From: Sipunculus nudus
Taxonomy: Eukaryota; Annelida; Sipuncula; Golfingiida; Sipunculidae
Length of the DNA: 64,000 bases
Assembly: GCA_026874595.1 (NCBI GenBank)
Contig: CM049316.1
Location: forward strand, 33,175,339 to 33,239,338
Reading direction: 5' to 3'
The notes under the pieces are model-generated. The model saw only the letters and a program-made list of their open reading frames with translations, was not told where the DNA came from and ran no database searches. Shown here piece by piece: positions 10,800 through 23,106 of this stretch (position 1 is the stretch's first letter; each line of letters opens with the position of its first letter). The translations under genes were made by a program, and so were the position numbers.

Positions 10800-13370
10800 C
10801 GCCTTAAATTAAAGCCCGGCGCCGCCGTCATTTTGGCGCCGATATTTAATTAAGCCGAAGTGAGCCGATTTTGTGCAGCTAAGTGTGGCTTGAGAAAAAA
10901 AAATATACAGAATGAAAAACCATTTTCAATTTAAAATGCCCGAAAAAGGGGTTTATTCACATACCAGGTATGTAACGCAGTCTTGTTTAGCAAACAGACA
11001 CGTGAACTTTGTTTACTCACTGCCAGAATCATAACAACTTATAAATCAGGTGAACTGGAGACGGTAAGCCCCTGTGCCGGGATTGTTTTGCCGGGACAGT
11101 GTTGGATTCAGCCAAAATGAATTGATAGCGTGAAACAATACACATTATAGCTAATATTTATGTTCCTTTAACTGCTATTCACCGTTGACCTATCCCTATT
11201 TGAAGACTTCTAAGTCAAAATTATGAAAAAATAATTTCAAATACATATACTTATTTTACGCCATACAAAACAAACTGAAAGCATTTCGATAGGAATTTAC
11301 CTTGGATTCTGTTATATTCGTATTTAATCTCGCAGGCATCCTTTGCACTGTAAAATTTTACTCTCAACTGTCAGCTATAGCTTATTTTAATTTAAGTTGT
11401 TAACTTCTGAGAGAAATTTAAAAAAATTAAATTAAATACCTGCATACCCCTGTTTATATCGGTTGGTTGACTCTGTCCTTACAAACAGATGTCGCTCAGG
11501 GCTTAGCAGCTCCGTCATTTACGAGCATTTTCGTTGCCACTGTTAAGGTCATCCGGTAATTATTGCAGTCCCTTTTATTTCCTATATATTGTGGATCTTT
11601 TTTTATCTCCCATATTTTGGGAATCGTGTCCTACACATTTTAGAGAATCTCATCAGAATCATTTTAAATCTTTAGACAGCTCTAAATTAGTTTTGTATAA
11701 AAATGTTTTTTTTACGCATTTCTGCAGATCTTCAAGCATTTAATATATCAGGTTATGACATAAACAACCAATGGCAATCCTCTATTTATATGCAGTGATA
11801 CGTCAATGATGATGGCATGATGCACTAGGTCAGTATACTTAAGGCGCTCCATATTCTTCTCTTGGACACGTTCAGAACGAGGAGAACGGACACCTAAATG
11901 GATCTTTATGCGGATGTCTGGAACTGACAGAGATACTTTTTCATGACATGTTTAGTTTTCTGCAGATAATTACTGCTGCTGCAGTGGCCACTAAATCCAG
12001 TTACCAGCTTCTCATAAAAAGTCATTTTTGGATTATCTATAAAAAAGAATTTGTGATTATAATGTCAAAACCAGGAATATGATTCACAACCAAAACTTGG
12101 AAATAGGGTAAAGGCCAAGTTATATGGGTGGCTTAAATATATTGATGAATGGAAAAACTTTGTAAGAAGTCTACTCCCGGCTTCAGGTTCCATTTATTCA
12201 CTTATATGTTCACTCCAAGAAATAGTAATATTGTGATTTTACAAAGGAATACGTAAAACGTTTATCATTTATATCCTAACAAAGTCTTTCTATTGGTGTT
12301 GTAATCTCGTTTGTAAAGAACATTTTGTGCCACAGAAACCCTTTGGTGGACTTTCCTGTTGGTGCAAGACCTGCTTAAAGGGTACAGGGCAATGCAGGGG
12401 ATGTACAGAAATCTTTCCATGCGGACTTCTAAAAGTGCCAAAGTCCGGTATTTAATTATCCGTACTGATATCAAAGTTTAAAATATCGAGTACTTTCCGG
12501 GCTCTGTTGACTCGTACATAAGACGACTTTGAAGTATGTACATTTAATGTATGTTATGATGGAACTATATATAAAGATGTAATGAAACATAGTATCAACC
12601 ACGATCCCTGTAAATTGAATGTCAAAACCAGAGCCGTATTTCACAAAAATAAGATCTACATTGGTTGATGCCAAAGTTTGGCCATAAAAAAAATAATGTT
12701 CTACGGAATATCCGCTATCATATAATGTGGATCATTCTTTGTTTTGCAAATCAAGACCAGGTCCTTGCTAATGTTCCAAATTTGTGCTATAGCACAAATT
12801 CCCTAAAACAATTCTTAAAGGTATGTTTGTTTTGATCATATACGTCATTTCAAGAACTGATGCACATTTTTATATTTTCTATAAGCAAGCTGACAAAATT
12901 CCTCGTGTTAACATAAATCCTCCGCCATAGAGATTGATAAGTTTAATTTTATATCAATGTTTTGTTGATGAACTTTCTTAGCCTCCTCTCTGAGTGAAAA
13001 ATTATCGATTACGAATCTTTTATCTTCATCCTTTTTTTTTCCGTGTACATCAGAACTTTATACATTACTATAATTCTATTCTTATAACTTGCGCACAATA
13101 GAATTTATAATAGAGAGACAAATATGAAAGACATTATGAGCTGAAGAAATAAATCTTTCAGTCAGCTTTTCTTAAAACCTTCTTAAAATTTAGAAATGTT
13201 ACACGCATTTTTAGTGTCGATTCCTAACAAAAGGTAATTTGAGCTGCGTAAATTTCAAAATCCAATTGTTACATAAAGCAGTATTATGCAAAATTCACTC
13301 ATCTCATCCGAGAGTTGAAACTGTATCTTGATTAAAAGAGACTCATCGGTTCTTTATTTTGCATCGTTTT
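10800..13370. other. Non-coding stretch with one dispersed repeat
   Basis: No gene seen. 12735-12960 is related to 24340-24690 and 54900-55215 (shared: gcaaatcaagaccaggtc, cacaattcc, ttcttaaaggtat, ttgatcatat). Confidence 0.5.
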
Positions 13371-13374
13371 AAAG

Positions 13375-14090
13375 ACAACTAGAAATCTGCATTATAATGA
13401 ATGTAAGCGTCCGCCATGTATAGGGTCCCTTTTATGAGAAAACCGTGTTTGCGTTCGCTTTTCTTTTCCATATTCCATATTCCCATTTTCATTCGTGCAT
13501 AAGTGACTGTAAATTTGTAAATATTCCTTGATGACGTTCCTGGATACACACTAAAATCTAGTATATCGTCATTGTCATACTCCGGGAAAGTCCTGAATCC
13601 ACACCAAAATCTAATCAATTCGTCATTGACCCATTCCGGAAAAGTCCTGGATCCACACCAAAATCTAATCAATTCGTCAGTGACCCATTCCGGGAAAGTC
13701 CTATATCCACACCAAAATCTAATCAATTCGTCATTGACCCATTCCGGGAAAGTTCTTGATCCACACCAAAATTTTATCAGTTCGTCCTTAACCCATTCAG
13801 AGAAAGTCTTTGATCCACACCAAAATTGTATCAATTCGTCTTTGACCCATTCAGAGAAAGTCCTGGATCCACACCAAAATCTAATTAGTTCGTCATTGAC
13901 CCATTGCTGGAATGTCCTGGATACAACCAAATTCTAATCAATTCGTTAATGACCCATTCCAGGAAAGTCCTGTGTTCACACCAATTCCAATAAATTTGTC
14001 ATTGACCCATTCAGGGAAAGTCCTCCCTATTTTATGAGGTTCCGTTCATGATTGCATGAGCTTTAGTGTGAACAAATATACAAAAACAGG
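13375..14090. repeat. Dispersed element with expanded 54-bp minisatellite
   Basis: About 8.4 copies of a 54-bp unit (cattgacccattccgggaaa ... aatctaatcaattcgt) at 13569-14023 sit inside flanks that match 30050-30395 in opposite orientation, where about one unit is present. 54 is a multiple of 3, so long frames open on both strands. Confidence 0.8.
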
Positions 14091-15570
14091 CACGCACACA
14101 AACACGACCGGGGATGAACGCACATACACTGCTGCATGGCGAAGGCGATTTTGAACGCCAAAACAGCTAATTAACCTTTAAAACATGGAAAATACCTGGG
14201 TAAGACTATATTTATTGTGGGGACGATTCAAGTCTAATCCACCTGGCTTTTGTGACAGATCGAGCACAATGAATAGGTTGTAACTTATATATATACTTAT
14301 ATAACTTATATAGTATAATGTCTCCATTTACGAGGTATTTTACCAGTTCAAACCAACAGCCTCCATTTCTGAAATACGGAGTATTCTATAAAGCCAATAA
14401 ATGGCAACACAAAGTCAGAAGAGATATGAAAAACGTGACACACTTTTCATTGATTCCAACTTTTGTGGAATAAACTTCATGGAATATAAATTGAAGTTTA
14501 GTATAGAAAGAATTTTCTTCTTAATATTCTGAGGATTATTTTCAGATGTTATCTTTCCATGAAAAGCCTAGGTCACAGTAATCATTCCAGCCACCGCCGA
14601 TCTATTACCATTAATATTTGCATTGTGACAGTGAAATCTGACGCAAAGGACCTTTACGTTCATTAACTGAAGTAGATCCATTGTTGTGTGTACTGGGGAT
14701 TCATTGACAAATCCATGCTCCAAAGGTCAAGATTTCAATATCTGTTCCAGTTTCGACAATAGCCGCAAAAATATAGGTTTGGTACCATGTGTTTGTGTAC
14801 CATGTCTGTAACCAGGCTCTCAAAGGTCATTATTGTGGATTTTCTTTTTTTTTGGGGGGGGGAGGGATATTTTGTAAGTTTTAGATACTGTGCATGTTAT
14901 TGATTATTGTAATCTAAACTAAAGTCCGTCCCAGGACCCTTGTACATGTACATCGGTTTTTACGGTTATTCTTTATAAATATTTTTGTGCTAACACATAC
15001 AAACATGCTGATATTCCGGTAATTTTTTTTGTAAAGTAATAATATATCTAGGTTAAAGTTTTAATTACTTTGAGACTTGGTTGTTTATGTCCATGGATGG
15101 AGAATTGCGTATTTCCGCTACATCTTGGTCTATACGTTTCTCCAAGAAGACTTTCCATTTCTATAGTTCCGAGAGCTTGTTATAAGAAATAAATGACGTC
15201 ACAAAAAACTTCACAAAGGTTGGTAGCTTATGACATTTCATTGTCTGACGTGACGAGTTAGAATTACTTATTTCCCAGTACACCGCAAAAATGTCGCAAA
15301 CATAGTTAATGGTTCTCTCATATTTTGAATTATTGTCCTTATACAAATTCAGTGTGAGACATTATTTTTACTCAGACGAACGGTGGAACACCTCCTTAAA
15401 CCTTTGGATCTGTATACAAAAATTATCCCAGAAAAACATGCGGACACAGGTGCTGGGACAGACTAAATTCAAAAAGTGCCTTCTTCCACATGTTAGGACT
15501 TTGCTTGATATGATTAACAGATTAACATCAATAATAATCCGGAAACTGAATTGTGAATAAAAATAGAGTA
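14091..15570. other. Non-coding stretch, no gene seen
   Basis: AT-rich, with a short TATA-like repeat near 14288 and a G tract near 14855. No domain-bearing frame. Confidence 0.55.
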
Positions 15571-15574
15571 AAAA

Positions 15575-15770
15575 ACGAGAGTGAAATATACAAGAGTGAA
15601 ATATACAAGAGTGAAAAAGACAAGAGTGAAATAGACAAGAGTGAGGTAGACAAGAGGGAAATAGACAAGAATGAAATAGACAGACGTTAAATGAACAAGA
15701 GTGAAATTGACAAAATTGAAATGGACACCAGTGAAATATACAAGCGTGAAATACACAAGAGTAAAAACTG
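15575..15770. repeat. 15-bp minisatellite, about 13 copies
   Basis: Unit aagagtgaaatagac with substitutions. Because 15 is a multiple of 3, frames stay open and give meaningless FHSCL or YFTLV repeats on the minus strand. Confidence 0.85.
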
Positions 15771-16659
15771 GTGGTTTGCTGAGTGATGGCATGTTTCAAA
15801 ATAATTGTGACATCACGCAAAAAGAATCTATATATAGTGACGAAAATTTTCGGAACAGCTGATTATGATTGACGGAGCAGATAGGCGTATTTGCATGTTG
15901 AAACCTCAAACTATCATTTCGCTTGCGTTTCTGAGGGTTGCTTCATATCTCTCACTAATCTGGTGACACTAACACTTCCTGCTACTGAAAGCATCTGAGA
16001 TTTACTTAATTCTAAATTATGTTACATTAAGTCATGTGGAAGCGGCAAACATATTGGAAATACCTAGAGGAAATAAAATAAAGAAAGAAACTGGTCAGTG
16101 AGTATTTTATCTTTATTTTGACTACAGTTCAGCTTAATCTAGATAATCATTCTGTAGATTTCGAGTTCCGGTGCCTTTAGCGTCTCAGTGTCACATATGA
16201 CTTCTTCAGTTAAGACACCTAATAAATGGTGGTCATTAAAATGGAAAATTGAGACTTTCTGGCTTTTGTAGGTGAGCTGTAAACCATACAGTGCTCCGTA
16301 AGACTTTTTTATAAAGTCAGCACATGTTTTTGAACCTGAAACATATGGTGAAGCAACTATTCATGGGCCACCTATTTCTGTCAGTCTAAGAATTTTTACT
16401 ATGTGCAACAGTGCCATCTGGTTAGTGCGTATTGAACTAAAATTACAAAAACAACAGATCACCTAATTAACCCAATCCAAACATTTCTGGAAAAACTACA
16501 TCTACAATATATCTCAGAATTTTATTAACAAATCTAAACACACAATATTTGTCACTTGAAAATAGTCTATGTAGATTATTTGCTCTCATAAATAAAAAAA
16601 AAAACTTTCCTTCTCAGAGGTGAATATATAACATGAAAATATTGGTCATGTTTAAGCCT
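15771..16659. other. Non-coding stretch, no gene seen
   Basis: AT-rich sequence without recognisable repeats or motif-bearing ORFs. Confidence 0.5.
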
Positions 16660-17240
16660 GTATCTCACTGGGCTGCGACAGCTTTGCGACATATTGCGAA
16701 TTCATTCGCGAGAGAGTCTCAAAAGTGTCTTAAAACATTCGCGGCGGTTCTCAATTTCCTCGCGTGATTCGCAAAGTGTCGCCAACTTGTCGCCCAAATT
16801 TTGAACATGTTAAAAAAATTCGCAAAACATAATTTCTCGCAAAATAGTCGCAAAGACGTCGCTTGTGTCTTAAACCGGTCTCAAACATGTCTCGAACTAT
16901 TCTCAAGTCAGTTTCTGCGAGTCAGGAATTGCGAGAACTGCGAGACAACTATGAGAGGGGTTTGCGACCTATGCAACTAGATTTCGAATTTTTTTAGATA
17001 AAAATGAGAATCTGATATTCTGGTCGCGAATTGTCGTGCGAATATTTCACAAATGTCGTGCGAATGTCTTGTGAACATCGCAAGACATTCGCACGACGGG
17101 TATACAAACTCCAGCCGAATTTTGGGCCAAACACTCGTACGATGTTCGCAAACATGTCGTAATTACGATTCAGTGTGATTGCAAGTGAAAACTGTCGCTA
17201 ATTCGCGTATTTTCTCGCAATTGTCAGCCCAGTGAGATAC
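16660..17240. mobile_element. Fold-back element with perfect 16-bp ends
   Basis: GTATCTCACTGGGCTG at the left and its exact reverse complement at the right (17225-17240) bound a CpG-rich interior of TTCGCGA/GTCGCAA words. An internal perfect 17-bp hairpin lies at 17055-17071 / 17081-17097. No clear target duplication, so the class is unknown. Confidence 0.7.
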
Positions 17241-17515
17241 TACCTTTACATCTAGATTAATCTCTGTACATTTTCATTTACTACAAGTTAAAGATAGGAA
17301 GGATTCTATCCTTTTGCCGTTATTTCTGATTTTTCATGAGATGTTTGATAATGAATCACGCATCGCAATGATTGTGATAACTGACACTTTTTTCACTCAT
17401 CACTTCTCATTTAAGCTCTGGTAACGTTTCTCCTTTTTTTCAATATTTCAACTGTCGCAGGTAGATTCTCATCTTCTATTTTAATCTGGATAATCTCAAA
17501 CTAACATGAAATTTT

Positions 17516-17516
<1 letters not shown>

Positions 17517-17580
<64 letters not shown>
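17517..17580. repeat. (CA)n(TA)n microsatellite
   Basis: A CA run followed directly by a TA run. A GCCCCTG word about 60 bases on suggests it may lie in a remnant of the hAT MITE family. Confidence 0.9.
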
Positions 17581-17582
<2 letters not shown>

Positions 17583-17783
17583 TGCACCAGACATTGACTC
17601 CACCCCGGCATCCCCTTCAAGAAATCCTGACTTTGCCCCTGCACAGACACCAAAATTATGCAAATTTATTCATATAAGATGTAATACCCCGTGCATCATC
17701 GTATTTCATAGAGCTTAATATAAAGCTTATCGCAAATTCATTTACAGCGGTCATTTGAAATGTGATTCTTGTCCTTGAATGAT

Positions 17784-18890
17784 GTAAGCCTCTAGACACT
17801 CTTGAGTCTTAGTTACCGCACGGACAAACAAATTCCTTGTGACTTTTGATTGAAGGACTGTCCAGGCGAAAATTTAGTTCAAATGCATTACCATTTAAGA
17901 TCCTGCAATGCAAAGGACAGCCATTAAATCAAACTTGAATGAAATTAGATAATCTTTAGGAAAGTTATCCTCCTGGTATCTAAAACGTGACCGACGGCTG
18001 ACAGACGCACCAGGCCCAGTCAATGTACTCTTTCTTTTGAAGGCGGTGGAGAATAAAGTTTATTCAAATTTCTAGTCAATACCCATTCACACGGCAACGA
18101 GACAAAATCATAGGGGGAAAGAGATGTTTATAACAGAGGGGACGCGACACCATAGACCATGTTGAAAAGCGTACCGGGAATGCAAGCTGACTTTTAACAT
18201 AACTTTCGCATGCAGAAATACTGGGAAACGGCGACACATGCGAAATTTGGCTGTTATTGCGGTATTAGCCGTGATTTTTTAAAATACTTTACAGAGCTGT
18301 TACGTTGGAAAATTGGATAGCGCCCCTGTTTCCTAGATGCACCCCATCTAAAATGATGAATATTCTTAAATGATATGTCTCTGTTTAAGTTCAAATGCAG
18401 GATATCAGTATGATGTTTTAAGTCAGTTTAGGTTGGGATTCATTATTGAGATCCAAAATGTTTGTCCAAACCGTTTTTCTTTGTTTTTATTACAATATAA
18501 AGGTAAGGTAGGATTTTTATTTTATTTACCGATTGTATTGCATTACTGACATCTATTATATTTATTTCATTATTGCAGTTTTATTACAATATTGGCACTT
18601 TGGATTTATTACAATATGGGTAGTTTTTATTACAGTATTGGCTGTTATTACAATATTGCCCAATTAATACAACATAGATCGTAAGAGGATTAGGTGTGTT
18701 GGATATGATCATGATTACCAAGGTCGGCTGAAATAAAGTTTCCTAGACTTTAAAGTAAAAAAGTACGTCTGTTGAAATAACAGTTTTTTAGACTTAAGTA
18801 AAGGAGTATCCTAGAACACCATTGTTACAACTGTGACATCATAAGGGTTACTTCAGCGGCTCACTCTTGCATATTGTCTTAAGCTCAATA
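17784..18890. repeat. Segmental duplication, copy 1 (about 1.1 kb)
   Basis: Aligns by eye with 19667-20845 over its whole length; for example 'ttagttaccgcacggacaaa' and 'gcaaaggacagccattaaat' occur in both. Both copies hold a degenerate TTATTACAATATTGGC tandem (18541-18672 here). Confidence 0.85.
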
Positions 18891-19666
18891 TATGCATCAT
18901 TTTAATATTTTTCTACAAACCCAAGTTTAAGGTGGGTTTTACTTTTTGTAATACTAAAAAGTCATTTTTATTCTTTGCATGTATCGAATGATGTCATTTT
19001 TCCATTTGGTATAAACACTAAAGGATTTCGTTAACATATACAAGGAAGGTAACGATAAACAGGATAAACGTTAGAATATAACTTCCATTTACATTCTAGG
19101 GTTATATTTTTAAAATATACCACTTGAAAAAAAGTTCAAAATATGTATATACTTCAAATAATGTCAGGGTAATTTGTAAAAGAATCATTATCTGTCAAGT
19201 CATATTTCTTTATATTTACCTCAGAACTTTATTAACCCAGCTAATATTGAAATATGTTTTGTTACTTAAAACGATGAACTGGCAAATGGGCATTAATTGT
19301 GATCCGTTAGATAAATTGACTGCCAAGCTATATTCCTAATTTAATTTTTATTTTTGTAACTCTTGAGATCTTTTCCAGGATCATAGATGATTTATGATTT
19401 CTTATTTTTAATATTCTTGAACATACACTTACATAAACTTCCTCAAAGGTTTTCATACTCAGTACTTAAGAAGTACATGTACCACAAAAGTAATGAACTT
19501 TCTTCACAGCCACCAAAATGATGCATTTTTATTCATATTGTATGTGCACCACCGTATCTTAGAAGAGCTAGACTCATAGCTTTTCGAAAAATGTACGCCT
19601 AAGGTATACAAGTGAGGTCAAAGTTCACAGTTCTTCTACAGCAGCACTTCGAAATGAGATGAAAAA

Positions 19667-20845
19667 TGTCAGCCTCTTGACGCTGTTAGTTACCGCACGG
19701 ACAAAAAAAAAATAGTGAATTGTGATTGAAAAACTGTCTAGGCGGAAAATCAGTTCAAAAGCAATACCATTTAGGATCCTCCATTGCAAAGGACAGCCAT
19801 TAAATCAAACTTGAATGAAATCGGATAACCTTTAGAAAAGTTATCCTCCGGGAATCAAAAACTTGACGGACGGCTGACAAATGGACCGGGCCCTGTCAAT
19901 GTATTCTTTCTTTTAAAAGCGGGAGAGACTAAGGTTTATTCAAATTTCTATTAATTACCATTCACACTAAAACTCAAAACAAAAACAAAAATCATAGGCG
20001 GACAGAGGAATTTAGAAAATGGGGAAGCAACACCATGGTCCATGTGAACAAGCGTACCGGGAATGCAATGTGACTCTAAAAAAATTACTCGCATGCAGAA
20101 ATAGGGGACAAACGTGAAATTCGGCTCTTCTTGTGGTATTCCACGTTAATTTTGGTATTTTTCATATCTTTTAGGTTTGAAAAGAGATAGTGCGCCATGC
20201 CCCCTATATCCACCCCTGAAAGTCCACCGTGAATGATCTTCACGCTTATATCGTCATGTCCCGGTTTAACTTTCAAAGAACCGATCTCAGTATGATCGTA
20301 AATATTTTCGCCGATCAGTCAGTTTTGAGATTCATTCTCCAGACCAAAAACGTTTGTCCAAACCGTGTTCCTGGCTTCTGGCTTTTAATACAATATAGGT
20401 GGGATCGGATTTTTACTATATTGACCATTTTATAACATTTTTTACAATTATGACAATATTGGCCGTTTTTATAATTACAAGATTGGCCGTTATTACAATG
20501 TTGGCCAGTTTACTACAACATTGACACGTTGGATTTATAACACAATTTGCTTTTTTATCACATATTCCCTGTTATTACAAAATTGCCAAGTTATTACAAC
20601 ATGGGTCGTTAGAGGAACACTTATTCATTGGTCGAAATGGTCGTGATTCTTAAGGTCTTGACTTAAGTCAAGAAGTATGTCTGTTGAAAAAAAAATATCA
20701 GTATTTAGACCTAAAATCAGGTACTAGGTGTATGCTAGAACACTTTTGTTACAAATGAAAGGATTTCTTTAGTGACAGGTAAAGGTGTTTTTTTTCACTC
20801 AAACAAGTCACTCACACTTGCCTTTTGACTAAAGCTGAACAAACT
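19667..20845. repeat. Segmental duplication, copy 2
   Basis: Direct repeat of 17784-18890, offset about 1.88 kb, with many small differences, so not recent. Its TTATTACAATATTGG tandem is at 20390-20605. Confidence 0.85.
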
Positions 20846-21866
20846 CACTGAGTCAATGTTTTTCGCAAAAATAAAAATCTGTGTCTCCTCTTTCTATGAG
20901 TTTAACTTTGTAATATATATAATTTGTATAACTGATATTTCGTCGTCACGGAGCACTGAAACACACAATATTGCATAAAGGATACACTTTTTCAGACACG
21001 TAATGTAAACTACATTTATTCTTAATTTAAAAAAAATAAGACAAACATTTCTTACAAAGTATTCTTACATTATCATATTTTAAATATACATTAAATACAG
21101 ACCTTTATTATATACATATAACAGTGAATATAATTATTATATAAAGCATAATGTAAACACGGTGGTTTAAACAGACAAATACTGCACATATACGCTATAA
21201 ACGTATAAAAATTATTTACATGTATACATATAAAACGTTGTGCAAAAGATTGAATTATTAATATATATTTTTATATCAATATATAAAAATTAAATGAGGA
21301 TTCGGAAAACGATTGCAATCATATCGTTCAACGGACACATCCCCCCCCCCCCCCCCCCCACAACGTACCTGAGTCTATAGAAGCAAGCCCTAACATTCTA
21401 GAACGATGTACCGGTCGAGTGAATTGATTAAAGCTATACAGTAAAGTCTATAGGCGCCAGTATAAACTGATGAAATAGGTTTCAGCACAATTCTCGAACA
21501 TGGAAGTTAATAATGGCCTTAAAGCAGATGACATGCATGTAATTTAGCTCCATTTAAATTTTAACATTATTGCTTTGTGTCTGCTTTTTACATTGACGCC
21601 AATGTCCTAAAAATACGATTCAACTTTCTTAATTATTTCATGAAATACTGCAAGGTTCATATCTTATCTTAGCTTCCATATTACATTATTCTCTTTTCAT
21701 AAAGGTGGAATTCACTGGGTAGGTCCATCCGCCGCACAATTTTATGTCAAGTTATCGTTGAATTTACTTAAAGGATGCCCCTGTGTGGAGAGCTGGTGTA
21801 TCCCTCGGATCATGTGACCCAAAAATGACCAATAGTCTGATGTTTGACCCTGGTTTCATTTTGAGA
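20846..21866. other. 3' UTR of gene 1 and short intergenic part
   Basis: AT-rich, with a 19-base C run near 21341 and two AATAAA words on the minus strand. No other gene seen. Confidence 0.5.
21104..21109 (-). terminator. Candidate polyadenylation signal of gene 1
   Basis: AATAAA on the minus strand about 760 bases after the stop codon; a second lies at 21015-21020. Either would end a 3' UTR of 0.75-0.85 kb. Which one is used cannot be told from sequence. Confidence 0.35.
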
Positions 21867-22080
21867 TCACGGAAGCCATTCCTTTTTCACGTCGTCACCG
21901 CCACCGGAAGTACCTGTTTTAAAAGTAGAAAACTTCCCAGAGTCCCTTGGTGTCACCCCCGGGCTGATTGGTGCTGTTTCTTCAAACACAATACTGTTAA
22001 AGGCTTTGTTCTGAATCCCGTCAGGTGCATTATGGGATATAATGCTGCGCTTAGCTGACCTCGTTATATTTTTCGTATTC
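21867..22080 (-). CDS. Gene 1 exon 13: cytoplasmic tail and stop
   Basis: Acceptor ATCTTTTAG, phase 2 in. It reads KNTKNITRSAKRS, then NAPDGIQNKAFNSIVFEE, then a Gly/Ser/Thr-rich end DDVKKEWLP and TGA. The basic start continues the stop-transfer. I recognise no known signalling motif; the Ser/Thr-Pro sites could be phosphorylated. Confidence 0.8.
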
Positions 22081-23052
22081 CTAAAAGATACGAATAAAAC
22101 ATAGAATCGTATTAACTTCAAAACATAGTCAAACAAAGTCAAATTCTATTGTAAAGGAAAAGTGCAAATTCTTATGCATATATTTTTCTTTAAGATCCTT
22201 CTGTGCGACACACATGAAAGGTATGTAGTATTTCCTGTATACCTAACTGTTACTTTCAAGGTTAATCTATATAGCGCTTTACCCTAGGGATAAAGTGTTA
22301 TGTAAACAATAAATTTGCTACGGTCTAATTCCGTTTAGTTGCCTATGCTAAATTACCTGAACCATAACATCTGTTATAAATTATATATTTTTTTTAATAA
22401 CAAACATTCAGGAAAGAGTAACATTGATTTACAGTAAAACTCCATCAATACGACGATCTTCGGGACCACTTTTTCTACACCCATAACAATTTGCTATGGT
22501 CGTAATATCGGGATGGTCTTGGTTTTACTGTATAAACAAAGATATCCAGCTTTCGTTGGGTTTTGCACAAAAATTACATCCAGTGGATTTCATGGTTTAA
22601 TTTTCTATATTTCTCTCCTGAATACTTACTTCTTTCTGCAGGCACATATCATGAACAGCACCACACTTATTAATACCAGGTTAACGGCGGTAAGGACGGT
22701 GATGATGACCCAAAGAGGGATAGCCAGGGCCACGTCAGATGGCCCCGCCGGGGTAGGTGGCGTCACCACGCGGCCGGGTCTCACATCCAGCAGTGTAAGG
22801 TTGCAACAGCTTTGGAGGCTTTGCTGTAGATCTGCCGCAGGTATGGCCGCCAGCAGTGCTTTCTGTGCCAGGACATAGTCGGCTGATATAAGAAAAATAC
22901 ATGTTAAACATAAAAATACATGTTAAAAAATACAAAAGCACATGATAATCAAACCCGAATTGAAAGTCTTGGTTTGTTAGTTGTCATCTGATTTCAGCTC
23001 TGCATGCTCCACTTATTATTATATTGGGATTTTTTAGTGTTAATGCAGAAAT

Positions 23053-23106
<54 letters not shown>

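Noticed and set aside
13379-13937. Opposed ORFs of 183 and 121 codons with 18-residue repeats
   Set aside because: The 54-bp minisatellite keeps both strands open; no start context, splice support or known domain, and the flanks belong to a dispersed element.
15368-15820. ORFs with FHSCL or YFTLV repeats
   Set aside because: Produced by a 15-bp minisatellite; low-complexity translation only.
17506-17718. ORFs containing THTHTH or YIYIYI runs here and at 9.3, 32.2, 33.0, 36.4, 39.6 and 45.8 kb
   Set aside because: Translations of CA/TA microsatellites.
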